Of a stretch of 64,000 nt of DNA, positions 27,052-37,797 are shown piece by piece (position 1 is the first letter of the stretch; each line of letters starts with the position of its first letter). The notes beneath the pieces were generated by a model, which searched no databases, was not told the origin of the DNA, and saw only the letters and a program-made list of their open reading frames with translations. This stretch comes from an uncultured Flavobacteriaceae bacterium (GTDB lineage: Bacteria > Bacteroidota > Bacteroidia > Flavobacteriales > Flavobacteriaceae): assembly GCA_947497145.1 (NCBI GenBank), contig CANMFQ010000009.1, forward strand, positions 1-64,000, given 5' to 3'. The translations under genes and the position numbers were made by a program.

Positions 27052-28062
27052 TTACCAACGTATAATTACGCTCCCCCAAGTAAAACCACTACCAAAAGCA
27101 GCCAGTACTACAAGATTACCTTCTTTTACTTTTCCTGCTTCCCAAGCTTCTGTCAACGCTATAGGAATAGAAGCCGCCGTAGTATTACCATATTTCATGA
27201 TATTATTGTAAACCTGCTCATCTTTGAGTCCAAATTTTTTCTGAACAAACTGTGAAATTCTAAGGTTGGCCTGATGCGGTATTAACATATCAATGGCTGT
27301 AGCTTCTAAACTATTTGATTTTAACCCTTCAATAATTACCTCACTAAAGCGCACCACAGCATTTTTAAAAACAAACTGACCATTCATATAGGGGAAATAA
27401 GATTCGTCATTAGGGTCATTGTCATTAATAATATCAGTCACCCATCGTTTACCCATTCCTGGTGCTATTAACGATAACTCTTCTGCATGCTGACCTTCAG
27501 CATGTAAATGTGTTGATAGTATACCCTTAGTAGTATCTTCTTCTCTAGTTAAAACAGCAGCTCCAGCACCATCTCCAAAGATAACGGAAACACCTCTTCC
27601 TCGAGTTGTCATATCTAAACCTCTTGAATGCACTTCAGAGCCAATGACCAGCACATTCTTATACATACCTGTCTTTATATACTGATCAGCAACCGATATG
27701 GCGTAGATAAAACCCGAACATTGATTACGAACATCAAGTGCCCCTACTGTTTTAATACCTAACTCACGTTGCACCAAAACCCCAGGGCCTGGAAAATAAT
27801 AATCAGGGCTCAAGGTTGCGAAAACAATAAAATCAATAGCATCTTTATCAATACCTGCACGCTCAATGGCTATTTTTGCCGCATTCACCCCCATTGAAGT
27901 GGTGGTATCTCCACCCTCTTTTAACACATGACGCCTTTCTTTAATACCTGTTCGTTCTTGAATCCATTCATCGTTGGTATCCATTAACTTAGACAAGTCA
28001 TCATTGGTGACTACATTTTCGGGAACATAATATCCCAATCCGGATATTTTTGAATTATACAT
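27052..28062 (-). CDS. fabH: Beta-ketoacyl-ACP synthase III
   Basis: A 336-residue condensing enzyme that starts fatty acid synthesis from acyl-CoA and malonyl-ACP. The catalytic Cys is C115 (RNQCSGFIYA); the His lies in IPHQANLRI and the Asn in YGNTTAASIP. The N-terminus MYNSKISGLGYYVPENVVTN and DEWIQERTGIKERR are typical. It is a single gene, transcribed away from htpG. Several FabH paralogs usually occur in flavobacteria, and chain preference is unknown. Confidence 0.95.
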   Translation of the reverse strand: MYNSKISGLGYYVPENVVTNDDLSKLMDTNDEWIQERTGIKERRHVLKEGGDTTTSMGVNAAKIAIERAGIDKDAIDFIVFATLSPDYYFPGPGVLVQRELGIKTVGALDVRNQCSGFIYAISVADQYIKTGMYKNVLVIGSEVHSRGLDMTTRGRGVSVIFGDGAGAAVLTREEDTTKGILSTHLHAEGQHAEELSLIAPGMGKRWVTDIINDNDPNDESYFPYMNGQFVFKNAVVRFSEVIIEGLKSNSLEATAIDMLIPHQANLRISQFVQKKFGLKDEQVYNNIMKYGNTTAASIPIALTEAWEAGKVKEGNLVVLAAFGSGFTWGSVIIRW

Positions 28063-28313
28063 TATCTGGAGTTTTATTTATTTAAAGACCTATAGCAATT
28101 CAAGAAATGGCCTCATTTAATTAAGCAACTAAGGTAAAGAAAATAAAAGATACTATCTTCAAGTAAAACTCATCTTGACTTTTTTTTTGGAACCGAAGTT
28201 TATGGGTTTTGTGTTGTAATGATTATAGTATACAACAGAAAACCGATACTATTTCAAATATAACCGTATAGTTTTATCCCAAGTAGAGCTACAAGACAGG
28301 GCTACCACTTATT

Positions 28314-28352
28314 TTTTAAAAAAAACATGCTCCTATTTCTAAGAGCATGTTT
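28314..28352 (-). terminator. Orphan terminator-like hairpin upstream of fabH
   Basis: AAACATGCTC and GAGCATGTTT form a 10-base stem with a 10-base loop. On the minus strand it is followed by a long T-run, the form of an intrinsic terminator. No minus-strand gene is known between it and htpG, so it may end an unannotated transcript or shield fabH from upstream reading. Confidence 0.55.
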
Positions 28353-28413
28353 ACATAGAACCGAGTAGCTGTTTACAAAACACCAAACAGAGGATTTGTA
28401 GCATTTTAATAAA

Positions 28414-28550
28414 CGCGCTTTACTGACCATTAATTAAACTAGGTCATAAAATCACTTAAAACAAACTTTGCTATACCTTTAAAAGTAATCATAGGTATTG
28501 AGCTAAAATTAAGAAAACAATTTAATCCATTGTGTTTACAAGTCTCGATA
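28414..28550 (+). repeat. Dispersed palindromic repeat, copy D (family R1), diverged
   Basis: Carries GCGCTTTAC, CATAAAATCACTTAAAA and GAGCTAAAATTAAGAAAACA in the same order and spacing as copies A and C. The right arm is worn. It lies in the 770-base gap between the divergent fabH and htpG genes; the rest of that gap (28063-28313 and 28551-28831) shows no gene or strong promoter. Confidence 0.6.
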
Positions 28551-28831
28551 CAAAAACACATTCATAATCGAGATTTAAAAAACATTTTTCATAGCAATGA
28601 ATTTTCCCCTGCTGATCAAATATATAAAATGTTTAACTATTTTACAAAAATATTAAACAAAAATAAATTCGAACCCATTCATCCCAAACCAAAGCAATCA
28701 GTTCAAGCGTGTCAGTTTGTCACTTAGTTAGAGTATGGTATTTTTTTTGACTACCCATAAGTCATATAAATAAAATCAATTATAACACAAAGATGCTGTA
28801 GTTGCAGTATTGACTTTAAATATTTAAAATT

Positions 28832-30718
28832 ATGGCCGAAGGCAAAATAAATGTATCTGTTGAGAATATATTTCCGCTGATCAAGAAATTTTTATACAGT
28901 GACCATGAAATATTTCTACGCGAACTTGTATCAAATGCTACCGATGCAACGCTAAAATTAAAACACCTCACTACTATTGGGGAGGCTAAAGTAGATTATG
29001 GCAACCCAATAATTGAAATAAAAGTAGATAAAGAGGGTAAAAAAATACATATCATAGACCAAGGTATTGGTATGACCGAAGAAGAGGTTGAAAAATATAT
29101 CAACCAAGTTGCGTTTTCAGGTGCAGAAGAGTTTTTAAATAAATATGAAGATGGTGCTAAAGACTCGGGTATAATAGGACATTTTGGTCTTGGTTTTTAC
29201 TCGGCTTTTATGGTAGCTGACAAAGTAGAAATCATCACCAAAAGTTATACCGATGCACCAGCAGTACATTGGTCATGTGACGGCTCTCCTAATTTTACAC
29301 TAAAAAGTGCCGAAAAGGAAGATCGAGGTACAGAAATAATTCTTCACGTAGCAGATGATTCTACCGAATTTTTAGAAGAAAGTAGAATTACAGAACTATT
29401 AAACAAGTACAATAAATTTATGCCTATTCCAATTAAATTTGGAATGCGCACAGAGACACTGCCAAAACCAAAAGACGCCAAAGAAGATGACCCGGCGCCA
29501 ACAAAAGAGGTTGATAACATCATTAACAATCCAAATCCGGCATGGACAAAACAACCTGCTGATTTAAAAGAAGAAGACTACAAAGGTTTTTACCGAGAAC
29601 TGTACCCTATGCAGTTTGAAGAACCTCTTTTTCATATTCATTTAAACGTAGATTACCCGTTTAATCTTACAGGTATTTTATATTTTCCAAAACTAACCAA
29701 CGATCTTAATGTTCAAAAAGACCGTATTCAACTCTACCAAAATCAAGTATTCGTAACCGATAACGTAGAGGGTATTGTACCTGAATTTTTAACGATGCTA
29801 CGTGGGGTTATCGACTCACCTGACATTCCATTAAACGTTTCTCGTTCGTATTTACAAGCCGATGGTGCTGTAAAGAAAATATCTTCTTATATTACCAGAA
29901 AAGTTGCAGACAAATTAAACTCACTTTTCAAAAACAATCGTGAAGATTTTGAGGCTAAATGGAATGATATCAAAATAGTTATTGAATACGGAATGCTTTC
30001 AGAAGACAAATTCTTTGAAAAAGCTGACAAATTTGCATTATATCCAACCGTAGATGGCTTATACTACACCTTTGATGAATTACAAGAAAAAATTAAAGAC
30101 AATCAAACAGATAAGGATGACAAATTAGTTATTCTATACGCTTCAGACAAAGAAGCACAACATAGTTACATTGAAGCTGCTAAAACTAAAGGTTATGAAG
30201 TTCTTTTATTGGATTCGCCTATTGTTTCGCATTTAATGCAAAAATTGGAAACTTCTAAAGAAAAAATCTCTTTCGCTAGAGTTGATGCAGACCACCTAGA
30301 CAATCTTATCAAAAAAGAAGATACCCAAATCTCAAAATTGTCTGATGAAGAAAAAGAAAAATTAAAAGCTGATTTAGAAGCGACAATTTCAAACAAAAGC
30401 TATACAGTACAACTAGAAGCTATGGATAGCGATGCCTCTCCTTTTATCATTACAGAACCAGAATTTATGCGCCGTATGAAAGAGATGCAGCAAACTGGCG
30501 GCGGCGGTATGTTTGGAATGGGCAGCATGCCAGAAATGTATAATTTGGTTGTAAACACCAATCATGAATTGGTTAATGAAATATTGAACACAAAAACTGC
30601 TAAAAAGAAAGAGCGTTTAATTAATCAATCACTTGATTTAGCCAGACTTTCAAAAGGCCTATTAAAAGGTGAAGAATTAACAAACTTTATTAAGCGTAGT
30701 TATGAAATGGTAAAATAA
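28832..30718 (+). CDS. htpG: Molecular chaperone HtpG (Hsp90)
   Basis: A 628-residue Hsp90-family ATPase. The N-terminal GHKL domain has LRELVSNATDA (metal-binding Asn), IIDQGIGMT and GIIGHFGLGFYSAFMVAD. The middle domain has LTGILYFPKLTNDLNVQKDRIQLYQNQVFVTDN and the catalytic-loop Arg in NVSRSYLQAD. The C-terminal dimerisation domain is complete. It folds client proteins under stress. It has its own terminator and stands alone. Confidence 0.97.
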   Translation: MAEGKINVSVENIFPLIKKFLYSDHEIFLRELVSNATDATLKLKHLTTIGEAKVDYGNPIIEIKVDKEGKKIHIIDQGIGMTEEEVEKYINQVAFSGAEEFLNKYEDGAKDSGIIGHFGLGFYSAFMVADKVEIITKSYTDAPAVHWSCDGSPNFTLKSAEKEDRGTEIILHVADDSTEFLEESRITELLNKYNKFMPIPIKFGMRTETLPKPKDAKEDDPAPTKEVDNIINNPNPAWTKQPADLKEEDYKGFYRELYPMQFEEPLFHIHLNVDYPFNLTGILYFPKLTNDLNVQKDRIQLYQNQVFVTDNVEGIVPEFLTMLRGVIDSPDIPLNVSRSYLQADGAVKKISSYITRKVADKLNSLFKNNREDFEAKWNDIKIVIEYGMLSEDKFFEKADKFALYPTVDGLYYTFDELQEKIKDNQTDKDDKLVILYASDKEAQHSYIEAAKTKGYEVLLLDSPIVSHLMQKLETSKEKISFARVDADHLDNLIKKEDTQISKLSDEEKEKLKADLEATISNKSYTVQLEAMDSDASPFIITEPEFMRRMKEMQQTGGGGMFGMGSMPEMYNLVVNTNHELVNEILNTKTAKKKERLINQSLDLARLSKGLLKGEELTNFIKRSYEMVK

Positions 30719-30742
30719 TACGCCATTCTAATCAATTTTTTA

Positions 30743-30777
30743 AAAGGCTGTCTCACAATATTGAGATAGCCTTTTTT
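30743..30777 (+). terminator. htpG terminator
   Basis: AAAGGCTGTCTCA and TGAGATAGCCTTT pair (one G-T) around a short loop, followed by a T-run, 25 bases after the htpG stop. Confidence 0.9.
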
Positions 30778-31301
30778 ATTTCCATTTATATCACCTCCAT
30801 CATTTTTCTCCTCTTTATCTTTTTAAAAAGAATACTTTGGGTTTATTGAAATCTGAATAATATTAAAACCTACAAGCAAATACTACACACTTTGCTACGT
30901 TGGCAAAACACCTCAAAATCAACTAAATGTTAGCCTTACACACCCTTATCTGCATAAAAACAGAGCCTAAAACATAGCTGAACCTATTTAAAACTAACAG
31001 GTGTTGACTTCAAGCACAAAAGCTTATGAAATAAAAGAAAAAAAACAAATAATAACAAAACCACGATAAAACAAGCATTTCATGGTGTTTTACGAGTCAT
31101 TCCCTTCATTTTTAGGCTTTTCCTTGTTCATTATTAAAACTATGTATTTCATATATTATGAACAACAACATCATTTAGTAATTTACATATAAGTTAAAAA
31201 CCGAAGGATGGCTCTCTAAAATCATGAAGACGAGAAGCTGTAAAGTAACGTATTTCAACAATTAAAAGAGCGTCTCAACCAAAAACTTAATTCACACAAA
31301 A
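30778..31301. other. Gene-free stretch before the kinase region
   Basis: About 520 AT-rich bases with no open frame of interest, no tRNA and no clear promoter. No copy of the repeat families could be aligned here beyond short words. Confidence 0.5.
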
Positions 31302-31934
31302 TTGCACAAAATGATGGATATTCCTCAAAACAAATTTTCTTGCCCACCTTGGAAAAATTCGCCTGTTGAAATGTACACAGGTGACAATTTTTCAGAAGAT
31401 TTTTTAGTTGATATAGCAAACGACATCAGTCCTACGTCAAATGAAGATTTGTCGTTATTAGGACACGAAATTCTTTTAAAAAATCTAGTTTTTGAAAGAA
31501 TCATTTTACCCAACTTACGAAAAAAGCTAGATTGGAGCAAAATCAATATGGGCTTACTACCCAATGCTTTTAATGCTCTTAAAGAAGAAGCTATTAATCA
31601 AATAACAGTATCAGGAAGTCGTATTACCTTAAAACTTTTTGCTGATTTTGACGAACACAATACATCAAAAGTAAAAATAATATGCAACAATATTATTGAT
31701 GCACTTTTACTGCAAAATCTATTTCGAACTCCTACAAAAAAGGAATTAAACGATTTTGACAAAGAAGATTACTTAGTTTATGTTTCTTTAGATCCTAATT
31801 TTGTCGACAACACTGGAAAAACAGTTAACATAAATGTACAAACTAAAGAAATTGTTATTCGAAGCGGGCAATATTTAGAAACAATGGATTTGGGTATTTT
31901 CTTTGTTATTAATCAGCTCTTGTTTAATAAATAA
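31302..31934 (+). CDS. Hypothetical protein upstream of the kinase array
   Basis: A 210-residue soluble protein with no signal peptide or membrane segment and no domain that I recognise. It starts at one of three close Met (MHKMMDIPQ). Visible segments are SCPPWKNSPVEMYTGDNF and, in the second half, alternating strand-like blocks ending MDLGIFFVINQLLFNK. It reads in the same direction as the four kinases 240 bases downstream, but nothing ties it to them except position. Confidence 0.7.
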   Translation: MHKMMDIPQNKFSCPPWKNSPVEMYTGDNFSEDFLVDIANDISPTSNEDLSLLGHEILLKNLVFERIILPNLRKKLDWSKINMGLLPNAFNALKEEAINQITVSGSRITLKLFADFDEHNTSKVKIICNNIIDALLLQNLFRTPTKKELNDFDKEDYLVYVSLDPNFVDNTGKTVNINVQTKEIVIRSGQYLETMDLGIFFVINQLLFNK

Positions 31935-32177
31935 GCGATTATCTTCATCCTTACAAATTATTGATTTAAATATATTTCACCATAAAACATATAGTTTACT
32001 TTTATATTCACCCTAAAAAACGCCTTTAATAGCATCAAAAATTAACCAAAAAAATTAAGCATACTGCCCTAATGAAGATACAATTTATGAAATCGCGTAT
32101 CCTTGTCTCAACGTAGGTTTTATTTGCAACTATCAGAAGTCGAAAAATTTTAGTTTCATTTTTGCAGCATTTTATAC

Positions 32178-33911
32178 ATGAATTTTAAATTCAAAATACG
32201 AACTACAATTGCAATGCTACTCATTTGCTCTAGTATACAATCGCAAGAAATTCATACTAGAGCAGAGGTAGACACCCTTCTCGTACGTGCATACAATTAC
32301 ATTATGGCAGATAGTATATTGCAAGCTTTTAATACGATCAATAAAAGCTTAGAAATAGCTACCAAAAACAACTATCGAGAACAGGAAGCTTCTTGTTATA
32401 ACCATCTTTCTGGCTTGTATATAAGAATACAGCCCAATATGGAAACCTCGGTAAATTATCTTAAAAAATCATTGAGTATATATCAAGAACTCGGCTTAAA
32501 AGAACGTGTAGATGTTATGTATACCAATATGTTGTACATCTATTACAAGTTAAACAGACAAAAAAAGTTTGATAGTATTTCAAAAATAGTCACTAAACTT
32601 CAAACCGAAAATCAAATCAGTCTATTTTATCTCTCCGAGTATTTGGTTCTCAATGCGCATGATAACACCAAAAACTTTCAATTAATTGACTCAATAACAA
32701 GAGATAAAATTAAGTTAATAGAAACATACAAATTCACTACTACAGAAGAAAAAACTAACGAAAAGTATATCAAAAATAACATGCTTTACACGATGAAAAT
32801 ATATCGTGGCGTTGCATTAATTGCATTAAATAAAAACGCAGAAGAAGCAAACAAATTATTTAATGAAGTGTTGGCTATTGACCTTGAAAACCAGCTTTTT
32901 AACACTACGCGCTTTCAAAGAAAAATTATAGAACTCTATACGGCTAAGCAAAAGTACTTTTCAAATTTCAAGAAAAATAAAGATTCATTAATCAAATATT
33001 ACAAAAAGAAAGATTCGTTAAGGAGCATTATTTTGGCTGCAGAAGAAATTCTTAATCTAAAAAATTATAGATACGTTAGCAAAAACCTGAAGCAACAAGA
33101 GGAAATGAAATCGCTTCAATTGCTACATAAAAAAAATGATAAACTACGAAAATTGAGTAGTTTAACCATCATACTAATTTTTAATGCATTACTAATTTCA
33201 ACCTTTTTTGTTCTTTATTTTAGAAAAGCAAATAAACGAATAACCAAAAGCTTAAACGGAAAAAAGGAAATAGAGTTAAAATTAGGCAATATTCAAAAAG
33301 CAATCGCTTCTGATTTACATGATAATTTTGGCAATAGAATTTCTGGTATACTATCATCTTCAGAAATTGTAAAAGAACTCATTAATCAAAAACAAACCAA
33401 AACCACCTACTTTGTAAAATACCTAAACAACTTAAATCAAGGTGTAGGCAACCTACTCTTTGATTTAAAAGATCTTATTTGGTCATACGAAGTAAACAAT
33501 GATGCTGTGGTAAAGCTGTCAGATAGAATGCAACACTATGCTAATGAGTTTGCAAACAACTATGCCATTAAAATTTTATATAATCATACTATTTATAACG
33601 AGGCTGTTGTTTTACCACACCTATGGAATAGGCAAATATTATTAACCTACAAAGAAGCTATTAATAACGCATATAAACACGCACAAACTGATGTTATAGA
33701 AACCTATTTAAGCTTAAACGCTTCAAATATAATTGAAGTAAAAATAATAGATAATGGTATTGGTTTTTCGCAAGAAAACAAAAAGCTATCAGGAGTATCT
33801 AATATGAAGAAAAGAGCCGAATCGATTGGCTGTAAACTTCACATAAACACTATGAATGGTAAAGGAACAGAAATTATTCTCATTGGTAAAATACCTCCAA
33901 ACATAACCTAG
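32178..33911 (+). CDS. TPR sensor histidine kinase, array member 1 (intact)
   Basis: A 577-residue sensor kinase. A signal peptide (to about residue 22) leads into a periplasmic helical domain with TPR-like repeats (about 27-300), one membrane helix (about 327-348) and a cytoplasmic HisKA_3-like kinase. The phospho-acceptor is H381 in SDLHDNFGNR, followed by D382. The ATP domain has an intact N-box (E493, N497, K500, H501), DNGIGF (525-530), GVSNMKKRA and GKGTEI. The segment LFDLKDLIWSY is typical of LuxR-regulator partners. It is the first of four tandem paralogs and the only one, with the second, that has a full set of catalytic motifs. Confidence 0.9.
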   Translation: MNFKFKIRTTIAMLLICSSIQSQEIHTRAEVDTLLVRAYNYIMADSILQAFNTINKSLEIATKNNYREQEASCYNHLSGLYIRIQPNMETSVNYLKKSLSIYQELGLKERVDVMYTNMLYIYYKLNRQKKFDSISKIVTKLQTENQISLFYLSEYLVLNAHDNTKNFQLIDSITRDKIKLIETYKFTTTEEKTNEKYIKNNMLYTMKIYRGVALIALNKNAEEANKLFNEVLAIDLENQLFNTTRFQRKIIELYTAKQKYFSNFKKNKDSLIKYYKKKDSLRSIILAAEEILNLKNYRYVSKNLKQQEEMKSLQLLHKKNDKLRKLSSLTIILIFNALLISTFFVLYFRKANKRITKSLNGKKEIELKLGNIQKAIASDLHDNFGNRISGILSSSEIVKELINQKQTKTTYFVKYLNNLNQGVGNLLFDLKDLIWSYEVNNDAVVKLSDRMQHYANEFANNYAIKILYNHTIYNEAVVLPHLWNRQILLTYKEAINNAYKHAQTDVIETYLSLNASNIIEVKIIDNGIGFSQENKKLSGVSNMKKRAESIGCKLHINTMNGKGTEIILIGKIPPNIT

Positions 33912-34057
33912 CTTTTAAATGAACATGATAAAAAACAACTATTTGGAAAATGAACCAAATAAAACTACCATCAGTCTTTCATAAAAAAAGATCGTTACAT
34001 GATTTAATTAAGTATTTTACATAAACATAGATAATCCATTTTTTAAAAGATATCAAT

Positions 34058-35863
34058 TTGAATTTAGTTGTAAAAAATAACATGCTACATAAGACCAAAC
34101 ATTGTTTTTTGCGCTTACTTTCTGTTATATCTAAAACTATTAAGAGTAAAACATGCTTATTGGTTTTACTACTGCTATCATGTGTGAGCACAAGCGCTCA
34201 AAAAACTACTACCAGAGCTCAGGTAGACAGTATGCTAGCAGAGGCATACAACAATATATTAATTGACAGTCTAATACCTGCCCTTGGTTTAATAAACAAA
34301 AGCTTAAACATATCAATTAAAAACAACTATCGATTTCAAGAAGCGACCTGTTACAATCACTTTTCTGGTATATATGTCAACTTAGAGCCAGATATGGATA
34401 CCGCACTAAACTATCTAAAAAAATCATTACACATATACCAAGAATTAGATTTAGAATTTAGAGTTATCACAACCTACACCAATATGACCTATATTTATAA
34501 ATCTTTAAATAGGCAAAAAGAGTTTGACAGTTTGGCTAAAATAGCTGCTCGGATGATTAAAAAACGAAATTCGTTTCACACATTTTTCTTAGCAGAATCA
34601 ATTATCTTCAATGCTTATGACAATACCAAAAATTACAAAATTATTGACTCTGTCACCTTAAGCACCCTTGACAAACTAAAAACATTTCCTTTTAAATCAA
34701 ACAAATCAAGAGAACATAAAAAGGTTATTACAGGTTTAATGCAATGCTTGGTAAAAATGTATCGTGGTATGGCATTAATTGAATTAAACAAAGACTACGA
34801 AGAAGCAAATAGATTGTTTGACGAGGCACTTATTTCTAATAGCAGAAACAATTTTATTAAAACTACCCGCTATCGAAAAAAATTCATAAATCTATACATT
34901 TATAAGCTGAGATATTTTTCATCGTACAAAAAAAACAAAGACTCACTTATTAAATATCACAAAAAAAAAGATTCCCTACAAACCCTAATTCTAGATGCTG
35001 AAGAAATTACAAATGTAAAAAACTACAAATATGCGACCCAAAACATAAAGCAACTAGAACAAATGAAATCGCTTGAAACTTTACATAAAAAAAATGTAGC
35101 GTTGAGAAATTTGAGTAATGTTACTATCGTAATGGTTTTAGTCGCTCTCATGATTTCAACATTTTTTATTATTTATTACCGAAAAGCAAACAAACGAATT
35201 ACAAAAACCTTACATGATAAAAAAGAAATTGAATCTAAATTAAACAATATTCAAAAGGCAATAGCCTCAGACCTACACGATAATTTTGGCAACAGAATTT
35301 CTGGCATTTTATCTTCATCAGAAATTGTAAAAGAACTGATAAATCAAAAACAGACCAAAACCAAATACTTTATAAAATACCTTACTAATTTAGATCAAGG
35401 GGTGAGTAATTTACTATTCGATTTAAAAGATCTCATTTGGTCTTATGAGAAAAACAACGACGCTATTGTAAAACTCTCTGATAGAATGCAGCACCATGTA
35501 ATGGAGTTTTCTAACAATTACCATATTAACATTAGCTACCAAAGCACTATTCATAATAAAAATGTAGTACTACCCCACCTTTGGAACAGACAAATATTGC
35601 TCACTTTTAAAGAAGCCATTAACAATGCCTACAAACATGCAAATGCAGATGTTATAAACACTCATTTGAGCTTAAATAAATTCAATATTCTTGAAGTAAA
35701 AATCACAGACAATGGTGTTGGTTTTAAACCTGAAAACATAAAACTATCAGGTGTTTCTAATATGAAAAAAAGAGCTCAATCAATTGGTTGCGATCTACAT
35801 ATAAATACCGCTCCTGATAAAGGAACAGAAATAATACTCATTGGTAAAATAGTACATAACTAA
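34058..35863 (+). CDS. TPR sensor histidine kinase, array member 2 (intact)
   Basis: A 601-residue paralog with the same order: N-terminal signal or anchor (hydrophobic core about 31-47), TPR-like sensor, one membrane helix (about 353-373) and kinase. H407-D408 lie in SDLHDNFGNR, and the N-box EAINNAYKHA, DNGVGF, GVSNMKKRA and KGTEI are intact. The start is TTG at 34058; ATG at 34082 is possible, but the TTG region is conserved in member 3, which has no early ATG. The kinase core is nearly identical in protein to member 1 although the codons differ widely. Confidence 0.88.
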   Translation: MNLVVKNNMLHKTKHCFLRLLSVISKTIKSKTCLLVLLLLSCVSTSAQKTTTRAQVDSMLAEAYNNILIDSLIPALGLINKSLNISIKNNYRFQEATCYNHFSGIYVNLEPDMDTALNYLKKSLHIYQELDLEFRVITTYTNMTYIYKSLNRQKEFDSLAKIAARMIKKRNSFHTFFLAESIIFNAYDNTKNYKIIDSVTLSTLDKLKTFPFKSNKSREHKKVITGLMQCLVKMYRGMALIELNKDYEEANRLFDEALISNSRNNFIKTTRYRKKFINLYIYKLRYFSSYKKNKDSLIKYHKKKDSLQTLILDAEEITNVKNYKYATQNIKQLEQMKSLETLHKKNVALRNLSNVTIVMVLVALMISTFFIIYYRKANKRITKTLHDKKEIESKLNNIQKAIASDLHDNFGNRISGILSSSEIVKELINQKQTKTKYFIKYLTNLDQGVSNLLFDLKDLIWSYEKNNDAIVKLSDRMQHHVMEFSNNYHINISYQSTIHNKNVVLPHLWNRQILLTFKEAINNAYKHANADVINTHLSLNKFNILEVKITDNGVGFKPENIKLSGVSNMKKRAQSIGCDLHINTAPDKGTEIILIGKIVHN

Positions 35864-35994
35864 ATTATGCTTTTAACAATTACTAAAACTTTAGCGCAAA
35901 AAAATAGCAATAGAATCAGCTACCATCGATATAAACCAATTTTTATGAACCTTTAAACTTGTATTTACTTTAATAACCCCCATTATTAAACGCT

Positions 35995-37797
35995 TTGAAC
36001 ATAGTTTTAAAACATAGTATTCTGTATAGCGCGCGAAAACTTATCTTGTCGTTATTTGATAGTTTTTTCAGCCATCAAAACCACAAAATATGTCTCTATG
36101 TTTTAGTGCTACTAGCGAGCTCATTGGTACAATCGCAAAAAACTACTTCGAGTGTTACCGTTGACAGCATGCTTAAAAAGGCCTATAATAACATACTAAT
36201 TGATAGTATGATACCCGCCCTTGATTTATTAAAAAAAAGTCTGAAAATATCTATTGAAAATAACTACCGCCTTCAAGAAGCTAACTGTTACAATCACTTT
36301 TCTGGCATATATGTTCGCTTAGAACCCGACATGGATACTTCTATAAACTATCTTAAAAAATCATTGCGCATTTATCAAGAATTGGGTTTAGAAGATAGAG
36401 TAATTACCACATACTCAAATATGACCCATATTTATAAAAATTTAAATCGACAAAAAGAGTTTGATAGTGTGGCTAAAATAGCTGCCAAGATGATAGAAAA
36501 GCAAAATTCATTTCGTACATTTTTTCTTGCAGAATCAATTATTTTCAATGCCCACGACAATACCAAAGACTACAATACTATTGATTCTGTAACCCTAAGT
36601 GCACTAAACAAACTAAAAACATTTAAATTTAAAACTACCGAAGCAAAAAAACATAAAAAAGCCATTACTGGTATAATGCAGTGTTTGTTAAAAATGTATC
36701 GTGGAATATCTTTAATAGAATTAAAAAAAGAGTATGCTGAAGCAAATAGGCTCTTTGACGAGGTATTGGCTACAAATGCCAAAAATAATTTTATTAAAAC
36801 CACGCGTTATCGAAAAAAATTTATCGATGTATACGTTTATAAGCAACGCTATTTCTCAGCATACAAAAAAAACAAAGACTCACTTATCAAATATCTCAAA
36901 AGAAAAGACTCACTTCAAACAATCATTTTAGCTGCCGAAGAAATTGTAAACCTAAAAAACTACAAATATGCTACGCAAAATATAAAGCACGTAGAAAAAA
37001 TGAAATCTCTTAAAACTTTACAAAAGCAAAATGTAAAGTATAAATACCTCACTGATTTAACTGTAATATTGGTTGTACTTGCCCTTGTTATTGCCTCCTT
37101 TTTTATTCTATATTATAAAAAAGCAAATAAACGCATTACAAAAAGCTTACATGACAAAAGAGAAATTGAATCTAAACTACATAATATTCAAAAAGCAATA
37201 GCCTCAGATTTGCATAACAACTTTGGCAATAAAATTTCGGGTATTTTATCTTCATCTGAAATTGTGAAAGAACTCATTGATCAAAAACAAACTAAAACTA
37301 CCTATTTTTTAAAGTATCTTAACAATTTAGATCATGGGGTAAGTAATTTGCTATTCGATTTAAAAGATCTTATATGGTCTTATGAGAGTAACAATAATGC
37401 TATTGTAAAACTGTCACAACGAATGAACCAATATGTGAACGAGTTTGCCAACAATTACAATATTGTTGTTAATTTTGAAACCGCTATTTACGACAAAAGT
37501 GTTGCCCTACCCCATCTTTGGAATAGACAAATATTACTCACATTTAAAGAAGCAATAAACAATGCGTATAAACATTCAGAAGCTACTGTAATAGATACGT
37601 ATTTAAGCTTAAATGAATCAAATATTATTCAAGTAAAAATAATCGACAACGGTATTGGTTTCAAACAAGGCAACATCAAACTATCAGGAATTGCGAACAT
37701 GAAAAAAAGAGCCGAATCTATAGGTTGTGAGATAGACATCAAAACCGTAATTGGCAAGGAAACCAAAATAGTTTTAACAGGCATAATTCCAAAATAA
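35995..37797 (+). CDS. TPR sensor histidine kinase, array member 3 (altered catalytic residues)
   Basis: A 600-residue paralog closest to member 2. The acceptor H407 is kept, but the next residue, the catalytic acid in this family, is N408 (SDLHNNFGNK). The N-box and DNGIGF are intact, while the last G-box reads GKETKI instead of GKGTEI. The start is TTG, with no ATG before residue 59, and the upstream bases match those of member 2. It may bind ATP but have lower kinase or phosphatase activity, or may work as a partner in mixed dimers. Confidence 0.85.
   Translation: MNIVLKHSILYSARKLILSLFDSFFSHQNHKICLYVLVLLASSLVQSQKTTSSVTVDSMLKKAYNNILIDSMIPALDLLKKSLKISIENNYRLQEANCYNHFSGIYVRLEPDMDTSINYLKKSLRIYQELGLEDRVITTYSNMTHIYKNLNRQKEFDSVAKIAAKMIEKQNSFRTFFLAESIIFNAHDNTKDYNTIDSVTLSALNKLKTFKFKTTEAKKHKKAITGIMQCLLKMYRGISLIELKKEYAEANRLFDEVLATNAKNNFIKTTRYRKKFIDVYVYKQRYFSAYKKNKDSLIKYLKRKDSLQTIILAAEEIVNLKNYKYATQNIKHVEKMKSLKTLQKQNVKYKYLTDLTVILVVLALVIASFFILYYKKANKRITKSLHDKREIESKLHNIQKAIASDLHNNFGNKISGILSSSEIVKELIDQKQTKTTYFLKYLNNLDHGVSNLLFDLKDLIWSYESNNNAIVKLSQRMNQYVNEFANNYNIVVNFETAIYDKSVALPHLWNRQILLTFKEAINNAYKHSEATVIDTYLSLNESNIIQVKIIDNGIGFKQGNIKLSGIANMKKRAESIGCEIDIKTVIGKETKIVLTGIIPK

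Noticed and set aside
28530-28727. 65-residue open frame before htpG
   Set aside because: It begins inside the right part of an R1 repeat and has no domain or conserved look.
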